NCBI GenBank assembly: GCA_017615795.1
Contig: JAFZZK010000020.1
Location: forward strand, 29,155 to 93,154
Length of the DNA stretch: 64,000 bases
DNA from: Bacteroidales bacterium
Lineage (GTDB): Bacteria > Bacteroidota > Bacteroidia > Bacteroidales > WCHB1-69
Direction: 5' to 3'
Shown: positions 17,026 through 26,403 of the stretch, in pieces
Layout of the letters: each line of letters begins with the position of its first letter
Position numbering within the stretch: the stretch's first letter is position 1
Notes under the pieces: model-generated
Seen by the model: the letters and a program-made list of their open reading frames with translations, nothing else
Told to the model about the DNA's origin: nothing
Databases searched by the model: none
Made by a program: the position numbers and the translations under genes

Positions 17026-20000
17026 ATGAAAAGAATATTGCTCATTTGTATGTCTCTATTGGCCGTCAGTTTATTGTCGGCGCAAACTGTTGTGATTACC
17101 GTTGGCACCTCAACGGAAAACGGCTACTACGCCCCCTTCAATTCCTATTATCATCACTCCTGGAACCAATGCATCTACAACGCATCGGAAATCGGCATTT
17201 CCGGTGATATCACATCCATCGCCTGGCATTGCGCGAACAACCAAAGTTCCCTGCAGTGCAACGACATCACCATCTATATGGGAACCATCGCTGACACCGC
17301 CCACACCCTCAGCACGGACTGGCTGCCGATGGACTCCCTCACGATGGTGTACCAAGGGCAGAATGTCATTCTCGGCAACCAAACCGGATGGAAGACCTTT
17401 TACCTGAACACGCCGTTTCACTACGACGGCACCCGCAACCTCGTGGTGGTCGTCTCCAAGACAGCCGACGACTACTCCGCGCAACGATGGAGTTTCACCA
17501 GCAAGTACAACGCCTGCCTCTACCGGCAGAGCGACGACGACCCCACGTTCGCTTCCCACCCGGGAACCAACGCCGGCACCCTGTACTATGCCCGCGCTAA
17601 CATCCGGCTGGGCATAGACACAATGCCCGGCAACTGCCTCCGGCCCGAGAACCTGACCGCGTCCAACATCACCAACCACAGCGCGGACATCACCTGGCTC
17701 AATATGGGCAACGAGACCTCCTGGCAGGTGGTCTGCTTGCCGCAAGGCACTATGATAACGCCCTACGTTTACACCACGACCGTGACAACCACCGCCTATA
17801 CCCTCAACAACCTCTTCCCCAATACGGGTTATGACTTTTATGTCAGGGCCGTGTGCGGCACCAACGAATATAGCACCTGGAACTCCATCCCCATCCACAC
17901 CTTGAGCGACGACGTGGCAAACGTCCCCTATTTCTGCGATTTCGAGGACACGGCGGAGGTCAACCGCTGGGTGCTGAACCCCAACCCCGGCACCAATGAC
18001 TGGGCCATCGGCAGCGCCACGCACGAGGGTCCCGGCACCGGGCATTCAATGTACATCTCCAACGACAATGGCGCGACCAACTTCTACGACGGCAATACCG
18101 AGAGCAGCAGCTGGGCCTATCGCGACCTCGAGCTGCCCGCCGCCGCCCAATATGTCATCTCCTTCGACTGGAAAGGCATCGGGAGCTACAGTTCCAGCCC
18201 CACGGACTATATGCAGGTCTTCATCGGCGACCCGACCTCCATCCCGGCCAGCAACGGCCTGCCGACCGGCCTCCATCCCATTGGCGGCTTCTTCTATGCA
18301 CAAAACTCCTGGCAGCATTTCGAGGGCACCGTGGACTCCTCGTTTGCCGGCACCAAAAGACTCTATTTCCGCTGGGTAAACAACAGTTACAGCGCAAGCA
18401 ACCCGCCTGCGGCCGTGGACAATGTGATGGTCACGAACACAAGCTGCGGTGCCCCGTACAACCTGACCTTGGACACAGTCACGACCAACTCGGCGACTCT
18501 CTCGTGGCAATCCTTCTCCACGAGCGATTCCCTCTGGATAATCCGGTACGGTACGTTCGGTACCGACCCCGACTCTATGGCCACCCTGCAGGCCACAACA
18601 ACTTCCTACACCATAACGGGGCTTACTGCGTCGCAAGCCTATGAGTGCTATGTAACCTCCTCCTGCGGCGGCGCACAGCGGCACATCACGTTCAAGACCG
18701 ATTGCGGGCCCATCACTCAGTTGCCCGTCCGCACAGGTTTTGAAAGCGACACATTGTACGCCACCCCTTATTGCTGGCACGCGCTCACCACGGAAAACAC
18801 CAATTGCTATGTAACCACCACCGAACCCTACGAGGGCAACGCCTCGCTCTTCATACCCAACAGTTGTTACGTTTCCCTGCCTGTCATCGGTGGCAACCTG
18901 GCTATGAACAACCTGCAAATCGGGGGATGGATCCGTTCTTCAAGTTCGTCCACTCCCACACAGCTCATCGTCGGCATAATGAGTGACCCGAACGACTACA
19001 GCACCTTTGTCGCCGTTGACACGGTGAACCTCACCAACTCATTCCAGTTCTTCGAGGTCAACACAGCCAACTACACGGGCTACGGCCATTACCTGACGCT
19101 GAACGCATCCGGGTATTCCTGTTATCTTGACAATGTGGAATTGAGCACGATTCCGCCGTGTCTCCGTCCGATGGACGTGACCGTGGACAGCACCACGCTG
19201 AGCTCGGTCTATCTCTCCTGGACTGAAGTCGGCACGGCCACGGCCTGGCGTGTCACCTACGGTCCGCAGGGCTTCACCCCCGGAGGGGCCAACAGCAGCA
19301 CAGTGACGGCCTCGGCCACTCATATTGTCATCCCCAACATCCCCGCTGCTATTCCGTACGACTTCTACGTGCAAGCCGACTGCGGCGGCCAATACAGCCT
19401 GTACTCAGTTCCTGCCACCGGCGCCACCGGAGGGTTCAATATACCCACGACAGGTACCGTTACGCTGAACACTTGCAGCGCCATCCTCTATGATGACGGC
19501 GGTGTCAATGGAGATTACTCCATCAACTGCAACGCCACCGTCGTTCTCCAGCCCAGCAGTCCCAACAGCGTGATGACCATTTCCGGCACTATCAATCTTG
19601 AAAACAACTACGACTTTATATATGTATATGAAGGAACCAGTGCCACCGGGACTCCGCTCTACACGGGAACCGGCACGACCGTTATGCCCACCATCGTCTC
19701 CGCCTCCGGCCCGCTGACAGTCAAGTTTACGTCCGACTACGCTATCGTCAAATCAGGCTTCGAGCTGACCGTCCAATGCCAGCAGGCCCCGAGCTGCGCC
19801 ACGCCGTCCAATATGCGCATCATCGCAACGGAAGCCAACAACCTGACGCTCACCTGGACTGAAAACGGCAACGCCACACAGTGGGACGTCTATTACGGAA
19901 TGCAGATGAACAGTTTCACGCCGGATTTGAACTACCCCAATATGACGGTCACCACGGACACCATCACCGTCACCGGATTATGGGTGGGCACCACCTACGA

Positions 20001-22521
20001 CTTCTATGTGCGGGCCAACTGCGGGGTCAATACCAGCGCGCTCTCCAGCGTCTTCTCCGCCGTCCCCGGCCGTGTCTTTATGCCGCATACCGGCACAACC
20101 TCTATGGTGATGTGCTCGGGCGATCTCTTCGACGACGGCGGGTTCACTGGCAACTACTCCAGCAACTGCAACGGTGAGTTGATTATCTATCCCAGTACCC
20201 CGGGTGCCGCGGCCAGTCTGAGTGGGAATTACCGGATGGCGTATGGCGACACTTTACGTATTTTCGACGGCGCGGGAACCAGCGGCAATATGCTCTTTCA
20301 CCAATACGGCAATATGTCCTCCTACCAAAATCTGCCCAACACCGTTTCCACAACGGGGCCGCTGACCATCCAGTTGAAATCCGACAACGGAACAACCGCG
20401 GCTGGATTCCATTTCTCTGTATCCTGCGTCACCTGCATTCCGCCTATTCCTGCCGTTGACCACTTGGACAGCACATTCGTCAGCCTCCATTGGAGCGACC
20501 TCGGCGGAGCGCAGACCGAATGGGAAATCGCTTACGGTCCAACAGGTTTCAACGTTAACAACGCCACGCCCATCATTGTGACGACCAACTCCCCCACATT
20601 GACCGGCCTGACGCCCGATATGGTTTACGACTGCTACGTGCGCACCCGCTGCGGTGCCTCGGATCACAGCACATGGGGGATGGTGACATTCCACACAATG
20701 CCGGCCTCCCCTGCACACATACCCTATTTTTGTGACTTCGAGGATTCCGTGATAAACAATGCGTGGATAATCGCCACCCACGGTCCCAATGAATGGTTCA
20801 TCGGCAACACGGTCAACCAGGATATGAACGGCAGCAACTGCCTGTACATATCCAACGACACGGGCGCCCACAACGAGTACAATATCAACTTCGCGGGGGT
20901 GAGCTGGGCTTACCGCGACATCTATTTCACCCCTGCCACGGAATATACCCTGTCGTTCGACTGGCGCGCTATGGGAGGCAACAACGCCTACCTGTCCGTC
21001 TATCTCGGCGACCCCGAGACCGTGGACCTTACGTACCCCTACGACAATCCAGCCAACTCCACCACATTGTTCGCCAAACTGTACGGCCAAAGTTCGTGGC
21101 AAACCGCCACCTACACACTGAACTCCTCTTGGGCGGGCACCACCAAGCGGCTCTATTTCCGATGGGTTGGCGGCGACCCCAACGGGCAGAACCCGCCGGC
21201 CGCCATCGACAACCTTTCCATATTCACCGAGACCTGCGGGCAGCCCCAACAGGTGACGGCCTCCAACATCACCAGCACCACCGCGCACATCGCCTGGACG
21301 CCCGCCGACAGTCTTGACACCGCCTGGGCCGTTGTGTACGGTCCTGTCGGTGTCGACCCCGACGCACTGGTCCCGACCATTGTACACACTCCCGAGTTCG
21401 ACATCTCGGGACTGAGTCCGATGATACGCTACGAAGTCTATGTGCGGACCCAATGCGATGCAGGACAGCACTCCGTATGGTCCGTGGTGTGCCCGTTCAA
21501 CGCAGCCTGCGGGCCGATGGACCTGCCCTACTCCGACGACTTCTCCCTGTATCCGTCCAACGTCTATTTTCCGGAGTGCTGGTACATCCTCACCAATTAT
21601 TCGAGCAATCCCAACATTTTTCACTCATCAACAGCTCAATATCTGATGGTGCCGGGCAACAACAACTCCTACTGTTTTGTCATTCTTCCGGAAGTCTCCA
21701 GCCTGTACGCCTCCAACAATCTGGAAGTCGATTACAGTATGCGCACAGGCAACGTCCAGAACTATATGGAGATCGGTATGATGACCGATTTTACGGACCC
21801 CTCCACCTTTGTGCCTCTGGACACTATGGTCAACGCCACCGACACGGCATTCGAAACAGGCTACACCAGTTTCGCCTCCTACACCGGCAATGGGCGTTAT
21901 ATCGCCTTTAAATGTGTGTTCCCGGCATCGGGCTTCCTACGGTTGGACGACATTTCCGTCGGGTTCCTCCACGACCCTTACGACACCTGTGCCACGCCAC
22001 AGAATCTCATAGCACAGAACCTGTCGGCCACCAGCACACAGTTGACCTGGACGCAGGATATGGATCTTGTCCAAGGTTGGGACGTCTATTACCGCAGACT
22101 GGGCGACACCGCTTGGACCATCGTCCCCTCCACGAGCACAAACTACACCCTTACAGGACTGGTCGAGGATGAGTCATACGAGGCCTTCGTCATCACGTAC
22201 TGCCACTACGGATTGGTCAGTCTCTCCTCCGACACCATCACATTCATACCCGTGGGCATTGATGTCCATAATGAAAGCAGCATCCTGCTCTACCCGAATC
22301 CCACCAACGGCAGGATCAGGGTGCAGAGTATCGGCAACGGCATAAAAGACGTGTCCGTGTACGACGTCACGGGACGGCTCGTTATCCCTGCTGCAACGGG
22401 CACGAGACAAGACGAGACAAATCTCGTATTGGATGCATCGGACCTGCCCGCCGGCATCTATTTCGCCAAAATCCAACTGGAGAACGACGCCTATATGACA
22501 AAACGGTTCATCAAAGAATAA
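17026..22521 (+). CDS. 1831-residue T9SS-secreted protein with Fn3, CUB and anchor-J/MAM-like domains
   Basis: The start at 17026 gives a clean signal peptide (MKRILLICMSLLAVSLLSAQ); an ATG 27 bases earlier would put a polar extension in front of it. The protein alternates Fn3 domains (for example CLRPENLTASNITNHSADITW and later copies ending YDFYVRA.CG) with other modules. Two jelly-roll MAM/choice-of-anchor-J-like domains lie at about 301-479 and 1231-1402 (VPYFCDFED...SWAYRD...YLSV.LGDP...KRLYFRWV). Two CUB-like domains lie at about 805-915 and 1023-1135 (LYDDGG..GDYS.NC, FIYVYEG, GPLTVKF). A type A sorting domain occupies about 1749-1831 (LLYPNPTNGRIRV, VYDVTGRLV, LPAGIYFAKI, TKRFIKE). 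It is expected to be exported by the type IX system and anchored or released outside. Adhesion is plausible; no catalytic domain was recognised. Confidence 0.9.
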   Translation: MKRILLICMSLLAVSLLSAQTVVITVGTSTENGYYAPFNSYYHHSWNQCIYNASEIGISGDITSIAWHCANNQSSLQCNDITIYMGTIADTAHTLSTDWLPMDSLTMVYQGQNVILGNQTGWKTFYLNTPFHYDGTRNLVVVVSKTADDYSAQRWSFTSKYNACLYRQSDDDPTFASHPGTNAGTLYYARANIRLGIDTMPGNCLRPENLTASNITNHSADITWLNMGNETSWQVVCLPQGTMITPYVYTTTVTTTAYTLNNLFPNTGYDFYVRAVCGTNEYSTWNSIPIHTLSDDVANVPYFCDFEDTAEVNRWVLNPNPGTNDWAIGSATHEGPGTGHSMYISNDNGATNFYDGNTESSSWAYRDLELPAAAQYVISFDWKGIGSYSSSPTDYMQVFIGDPTSIPASNGLPTGLHPIGGFFYAQNSWQHFEGTVDSSFAGTKRLYFRWVNNSYSASNPPAAVDNVMVTNTSCGAPYNLTLDTVTTNSATLSWQSFSTSDSLWIIRYGTFGTDPDSMATLQATTTSYTITGLTASQAYECYVTSSCGGAQRHITFKTDCGPITQLPVRTGFESDTLYATPYCWHALTTENTNCYVTTTEPYEGNASLFIPNSCYVSLPVIGGNLAMNNLQIGGWIRSSSSSTPTQLIVGIMSDPNDYSTFVAVDTVNLTNSFQFFEVNTANYTGYGHYLTLNASGYSCYLDNVELSTIPPCLRPMDVTVDSTTLSSVYLSWTEVGTATAWRVTYGPQGFTPGGANSSTVTASATHIVIPNIPAAIPYDFYVQADCGGQYSLYSVPATGATGGFNIPTTGTVTLNTCSAILYDDGGVNGDYSINCNATVVLQPSSPNSVMTISGTINLENNYDFIYVYEGTSATGTPLYTGTGTTVMPTIVSASGPLTVKFTSDYAIVKSGFELTVQCQQAPSCATPSNMRIIATEANNLTLTWTENGNATQWDVYYGMQMNSFTPDLNYPNMTVTTDTITVTGLWVGTTYDFYVRANCGVNTSALSSVFSAVPGRVFMPHTGTTSMVMCSGDLFDDGGFTGNYSSNCNGELIIYPSTPGAAASLSGNYRMAYGDTLRIFDGAGTSGNMLFHQYGNMSSYQNLPNTVSTTGPLTIQLKSDNGTTAAGFHFSVSCVTCIPPIPAVDHLDSTFVSLHWSDLGGAQTEWEIAYGPTGFNVNNATPIIVTTNSPTLTGLTPDMVYDCYVRTRCGASDHSTWGMVTFHTMPASPAHIPYFCDFEDSVINNAWIIATHGPNEWFIGNTVNQDMNGSNCLYISNDTGAHNEYNINFAGVSWAYRDIYFTPATEYTLSFDWRAMGGNNAYLSVYLGDPETVDLTYPYDNPANSTTLFAKLYGQSSWQTATYTLNSSWAGTTKRLYFRWVGGDPNGQNPPAAIDNLSIFTETCGQPQQVTASNITSTTAHIAWTPADSLDTAWAVVYGPVGVDPDALVPTIVHTPEFDISGLSPMIRYEVYVRTQCDAGQHSVWSVVCPFNAACGPMDLPYSDDFSLYPSNVYFPECWYILTNYSSNPNIFHSSTAQYLMVPGNNNSYCFVILPEVSSLYASNNLEVDYSMRTGNVQNYMEIGMMTDFTDPSTFVPLDTMVNATDTAFETGYTSFASYTGNGRYIAFKCVFPASGFLRLDDISVGFLHDPYDTCATPQNLIAQNLSATSTQLTWTQDMDLVQGWDVYYRRLGDTAWTIVPSTSTNYTLTGLVEDESYEAFVITYCHYGLVSLSSDTITFIPVGIDVHNESSILLYPNPTNGRIRVQSIGNGIKDVSVYDVTGRLVIPAATGTRQDETNLVLDASDLPAGIYFAKIQLENDAYMTKRFIKE

Positions 22522-23008
22522 GACGGAAATAGCGCGGCAGCACAAAACACGCATGGTCGTAGGGACGCCCATCGTTTATTATTCCCGTAGCACAGCAGTG
22601 CCACGAGGCGCCAACTCCCCTTCTGAGAATCAGAAGGGGTGCCCGAAGAGCGGGGTAGTTAATACGGATTATAATTCCTTAATTGCCGGTTGGTTTATAG
22701 ACAGAAAAGTCCTTGTTTTAATATCATTGAACACTGTTATATTCCTCTTACTAAGGTATTCATATTCTTTATGTTACTACCCCGGCCTACGGCCACCCCT
22801 TCTAAAATAGAAGGGGAATTTTTGGACGTCCACACTTCTGTGCAAACTATGGAAATAAGGAGGTGCCAGAAATATCAAAAGAAAAATGAGTGATTAAGGA
22901 ACGATATCATTAAACCATTGATTTAAAAACTAATAGCTAATAGTCAATGGCCTATATCCTACAGGTCATCCTCTATATCATTGCTTTTTTTGATGACACT
23001 TACAAGTA
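22522..23008. other. Intergenic region carrying a palindromic element
   Basis: About 490 bases separate two converging genes. Short open frames here lack family features. The region holds the paired palindromes at 22617-22816 and a segment (22584-22639) related to one at 35184-35236. It is otherwise AT-rich with no visible gene. Confidence 0.6.
22617..22816. repeat. MITE/BIME-like element: two related palindromes in inverted orientation
   Basis: The left unit starts with the hairpin CCCCTTCTGA/TCAGAAGGGG (22617-22639, GAA loop) and runs on as TGCCCGAAGAGCGGGGTAGTTAA to 22661. The right unit (22774-22816) is its inverted relative: TTACTACCCCGG...GGCCACCCC, ending in the hairpin CCCCTTCTA/TAGAAGGGG. 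Together they make imperfect terminal inverted repeats of about 45 bases around about 110 bases of AT-rich DNA. No transposase or RAYT gene is in the window. Confidence 0.65.
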
Positions 23009-24178
23009 TCAATCTATTGTCAATCTTCGCGCCATCTTCGAGTCATCAGTCAGCACGTCGTGTCCACAGAAGGTTATGCCCATGGAGGCGGCTATTTTGC
23101 GGAGATTGGATGTATCGTTATCCTTCTTCAGTGAAAAAATATAGGATTGGCACATCATGCCAAGCAGGACTTCCTTCAGGGCCGCGGCTTTATAGACGAT
23201 CTCGTTGAAGAGTTTTTGGGTGGAGATGCCGCTCTTGCACTCGATGACCCGCAGCTGGTTGTCGCGGATGAAGACCACATCGAGTTCATTGTCGTGTGTG
23301 GTGTCACCCCTTGTCACATGCACCCCCACACCAATTTCATCGACAGGAAGCAACTCCTTGACTTTGAAATAGCAAAACTCCTCGAACCAGCCGCCCGTCA
23401 GGTATCCGATCTCCTGTTTGGAGAGGTATTCGTCCACTTTGGGCACGAAATGGATGTAGCGAAGAAGCCTTACCAATCCGGGGACAGCGGGTTCGCAGCC
23501 CACACGACCGCTTTCAATGTCGGCTATGCGCATGTCGAGATCAGAATTGCGGTTGCGATAGTGCAGTCGAAGGGCTTCCAGCACGTCGTAATCGCGCCCG
23601 TCCATGCGTCCAGAAGCAAAATAGGAAAAGAGCGTGCGGGCATACTCCGCGCTCCGCACCGGCTTGTAATCGCACTGAGCCTCCGCATCGTTCTGCATAC
23701 GATGCAGCGACAGGTACTCCCCTATCCTCATCCGATGACAGATTGGGATGACAAAATCATCATCATCGTCGATACTGTCATTGTAGATAGTCTTCACAAT
23801 AGTGTTGTCGCGCAGGTTGATGTAGTAAAAATCTGCGTGCAACGAAGAGAATGCCTCTTGAATCGCCAATGCCATGTAGCGGGTCCCGCCCGCAAGATTC
23901 ACATAATAGTGCTCCTCTTTTTTCAGTTCTTCACGAAGACGACGGCAAATACGCTCGTATGAAAATTCCTCTTCTTTGGAAAAGACAATCTTTTCCATGA
24001 TTTCAGCGGGCATCGACAGAAACTGCGTCAAAAATTCCAGATTCTCCTTGGCCGACGGAGCCGCCAGGAACAACAGTCTGTCGCCTTTCACATATCGCTC
24101 CTTGATGAAAAGATAAGCGGGCAAAGGGCTCTCCACTGAGATGATGTTCACAATCGTCTTATGTTGTATATTATTCAT
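23009..24178 (-). CDS. Card1/Can2-type CARF-domain nuclease (DUF1887 family), no CRISPR nearby
   Basis: 389 residues from the ATG at 24178; an upstream ATG at 24202 would overlap recQ. The N-terminal CARF Rossmann-like domain has KTIVNIISVESPLPAYLFIKE, then YYVNLAGGTRYMALAIQEAF, which matches the nucleotide-binding N-x-TGGT-x-MALA segment of the family. A winged-helix middle part leads to IGYLTGGWFEEFCYFKV, a hallmark of Card1. The C-terminal PD-(D/E)xK nuclease keeps Asp300 (NELDVVFI), Glu313 and Lys315 (VIECKSG). In type III CRISPR systems Card1/Can2 cut nucleic acid when cyclic oligoadenylate binds the CARF domain. Here the gene lies 10 bases behind recQ, apparently co-transcribed, and no cas gene or repeat array is visible within the window. 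Nuclease activity is likely from motif retention; the activating signal is unknown. Confidence 0.88.
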   Translation of the reverse strand: MNNIQHKTIVNIISVESPLPAYLFIKERYVKGDRLLFLAAPSAKENLEFLTQFLSMPAEIMEKIVFSKEEEFSYERICRRLREELKKEEHYYVNLAGGTRYMALAIQEAFSSLHADFYYINLRDNTIVKTIYNDSIDDDDDFVIPICHRMRIGEYLSLHRMQNDAEAQCDYKPVRSAEYARTLFSYFASGRMDGRDYDVLEALRLHYRNRNSDLDMRIADIESGRVGCEPAVPGLVRLLRYIHFVPKVDEYLSKQEIGYLTGGWFEEFCYFKVKELLPVDEIGVGVHVTRGDTTHDNELDVVFIRDNQLRVIECKSGISTQKLFNEIVYKAAALKEVLLGMMCQSYIFSLKKDNDTSNLRKIAASMGITFCGHDVLTDDSKMARRLTID

Positions 24179-24188
24179 TTTTAACAAT

Positions 24189-26081
24189 TTATATTTCACC
24201 ATTATCAGACATCCAACGCAACACTTCCTCAACCATTTTCTCCTCATACTTGAGCGACAATCGTTCAAAAAGATGTTTCCTATCCTTCTGATTCTCTTGT
24301 ATCATCTTTCGTGCTTCCTGCCGGATGAGTTCCCGCATATCACTTTGTTCGCGTGTTTTTCGACGAGACAAGCAGACATCGCATCCGCCACAGGGTGAAC
24401 TGTTCATTTCCCCGAAATAGCGCAGCAAAGACTGACTTCTGCACAAGTCGCCGGATGTCACATATTGCCGAACGGATTCAACTCTTTCCCTGGCACGTTG
24501 CTTGCGGTTTTCATACACCTCGGGATTCAGGTAGAGATAGCGTTCATCTTGCCGGTTGAGGGCGAAGATGAGCAAGGGTATATTGCTTTCCTGTTGATAG
24601 GAAACTACCTGGTGGTTGTGCAGCATTCTGAGTTTTTCCACCACTTCTTCATTGGACAGGTCCGCGCGACGGGCAATAATCCGCTCATCTATGTGCACAT
24701 ACTGCGTGAAGACGCCTCCGTAGGAGCGCAGCAGGAGTGTCACAAAGTCCTCCATATCGGGGTGCTGCGTCTCAAATTGCCGCAGTTGTTCGTCGGTCAT
24801 CTTGAAATGGATCTGCGACTGGTCGCGAAGATGCTCGGAAAGCACCAGCCAGCCTGCTTGTTCCAGGAGTTTAAGGGCGTTGAAATACTGTACCGGATCC
24901 ATGCCCACACGGGGTGCGTGTTCGTGGATATAAAACGGGAACATGCGGTTTTGTCCCGTGCCCATCTCAATGTAATAATGTTGACAGAGGTCGTGGTACA
25001 CTTCGCGCACCTTTTCTATGGGAGGAAACGACAGCGTGAAGTTACGCTTGAGCTGGCGGAGGTCATATTCATCATAGAGCAGGATGGCGACCGAGGGTTT
25101 CCCGTCGCGCCCGCCACGCCCGGCCTCTTGGAAATAGGCTTCAAGGGAGTCGGGCAGATCAATATGGACGACAAAGCGCACATCAGGCTTGTCGATACCC
25201 ATGCCAAAAGCATTGGTAGCCACAATGACGCGGGTTTTGCCGGTCATCCACTCGTTTTGGCGGCGGTCGCGCTCCCGGGTGTCGAGGCCGGCGTGATAAA
25301 AGTCGGCGGCAATGCCGTGCTTGCGCAGGAATTCGGCGGTTTCGGCCGTGCGCCGCCGGTTGCGCACGTAGACGATGCCCGTGCCCGGATAGCGTTCCAT
25401 GATGCGCAACATCCGCCCCTGCTTGTCGTCCTCCTTGACCACAAAATAGATGAGATTGTCGCGTTTGAAACTCTTCTGGAAGACATTTTCCTGTTTAAAG
25501 CCCAATCGAAACTGTATATCCTTGACCACATCGGGGGTGGCGGTGGCCGTAAGCGCAAGCACAGGAGCTTCGGGAAAAAGCTTTCGGACCGCAGCAATCT
25601 GCAGGTAGGGAGGGCGGAAATCATAGCCCCACTGCGAAATGCAGTGGGCCTCGTCCACGGCAATCATCTTGACGGGCATGCGCTTGACAGCTGTCTGGAA
25701 CGTGTTGGTCTGGAGACGTTCGGGAGACACGTAGAGAAAGCGGAACTCGGGGTCGAACATGGCGTTCGAGAGGGCGTCCTCGACCTCACTGGCTGTCATG
25801 CCCGTATAGATGGCGGCAGACTTGACGCCCTTTTCGCGAAGGTGTGCCACCTGGTCTTTCATCAGGGCTATGAGGGGTGAAATCACGAGGCAGAGACCTT
25901 GCATGGCCAACGCTGGGACCTGGAAGCAGATGGACTTGCCGCCGCCCGTGGGGAGCAAGGCGAGGGTATCCTTGCCGTCCAAGACGGAAAGGATGATGTC
26001 CTCCTGCAAGGGGCGGAAGGTGTCATAGCCCCAGTTCTGCTTCAGGACATCGCGGATTTCAGCCAGTCTGAGATGTGCCAT
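24189..26081 (-). CDS. recQ: ATP-dependent DNA helicase RecQ
   Basis: 630 residues from the ATG at 26081, chosen because the promoter box at 26090-26097 rules out the longer frame. SF2 helicase motifs: FRPLQEDIILSVLDGKD (motif 0/Q), ALLPTGGGKSICFQVPAL (Walker A), SPLIALMKDQV, AVDEAHCISQWGYDFRP (DEAH), ALTATAT, and motif V/VI ATNAFGMGIDKPDVRFVVHIDLP with EAGRGGRDG. A RecQ-Ct zinc site (C...CGGCDVC) sits near residue 590 and a winged-helix stretch precedes it. The C-terminal tail is short and no clear HRDC domain is seen. It unwinds recombination and replication intermediates. It is followed after 10 bases by a CARF nuclease gene, an unusual partner. Confidence 0.93.
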   Translation of the reverse strand: MAHLRLAEIRDVLKQNWGYDTFRPLQEDIILSVLDGKDTLALLPTGGGKSICFQVPALAMQGLCLVISPLIALMKDQVAHLREKGVKSAAIYTGMTASEVEDALSNAMFDPEFRFLYVSPERLQTNTFQTAVKRMPVKMIAVDEAHCISQWGYDFRPPYLQIAAVRKLFPEAPVLALTATATPDVVKDIQFRLGFKQENVFQKSFKRDNLIYFVVKEDDKQGRMLRIMERYPGTGIVYVRNRRRTAETAEFLRKHGIAADFYHAGLDTRERDRRQNEWMTGKTRVIVATNAFGMGIDKPDVRFVVHIDLPDSLEAYFQEAGRGGRDGKPSVAILLYDEYDLRQLKRNFTLSFPPIEKVREVYHDLCQHYYIEMGTGQNRMFPFYIHEHAPRVGMDPVQYFNALKLLEQAGWLVLSEHLRDQSQIHFKMTDEQLRQFETQHPDMEDFVTLLLRSYGGVFTQYVHIDERIIARRADLSNEEVVEKLRMLHNHQVVSYQQESNIPLLIFALNRQDERYLYLNPEVYENRKQRARERVESVRQYVTSGDLCRSQSLLRYFGEMNSSPCGGCDVCLSRRKTREQSDMRELIRQEARKMIQENQKDRKHLFERLSLKYEEKMVEEVLRWMSDNGEI

Positions 26082-26089
26082 AACGGGTG

Positions 26090-26097
26090 CAAAAATA
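26090..26097 (-). promoter_or_regulatory. -7 box for recQ and the CARF nuclease
   Basis: The minus strand reads TATTTTTG, 9 bases from the recQ ATG, which implies a very short leader. No separate promoter is visible between recQ and the CARF gene. Confidence 0.55.
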
Positions 26098-26140
26098 CAA
26101 AAAAAGAGACCGCGCATTTTTGAGATTCTGAAAAAAATTG

Positions 26141-26148
26141 TATCTTTG
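26141..26148 (+). promoter_or_regulatory. Promoter for the lipoprotein/peptidase run
   Basis: TATCTTTG is preceded 18 bases earlier by TTTG (26119-26122), giving both the -33 and -7 elements of the Bacteroidetes promoter. The next ATG is at 26171. Confidence 0.65.
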
Positions 26149-26170
26149 CAGCCTTTAAAATTTAAACCCT

Positions 26171-26392
26171 ATGAATAAGCGTTTTCGTTCATTCCGTTGG
26201 ATTCTCGCACTTTTCTGCGTCCTGCTCCTTGGTTTTACAACAAATTCCTGCTCTTCAACAAAGAACAGCACCCATAAAACGCCTTCATACCAAAAAGGAC
26301 GTGATGCCCGTCCGCAATGGAACACCACCACATCCACACACCGTACCTATTACATCAAAAAGCGCAAGCCTCGCAAAAGGTACCAAGACTAA
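26171..26392 (+). CDS. Small basic lipoprotein
   Basis: 73 residues. A positively charged start (MNKRFRSFRW), a hydrophobic stretch and a lipobox-like TTNSC with Cys27 indicate lipidation. The mature part is short, Ser/Thr/Lys/Arg-rich (KKRKPRKRYQD at the end) and probably unstructured. It could contact peptidoglycan or nucleic acid by charge, but no family is recognised. It has its own promoter and is followed after 11 bases by a peptidoglycan peptidase gene. Confidence 0.7.
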   Translation: MNKRFRSFRWILALFCVLLLGFTTNSCSSTKNSTHKTPSYQKGRDARPQWNTTTSTHRTYYIKKRKPRKRYQD

Positions 26393-26403
26393 CGACTTTC
26401 ACA

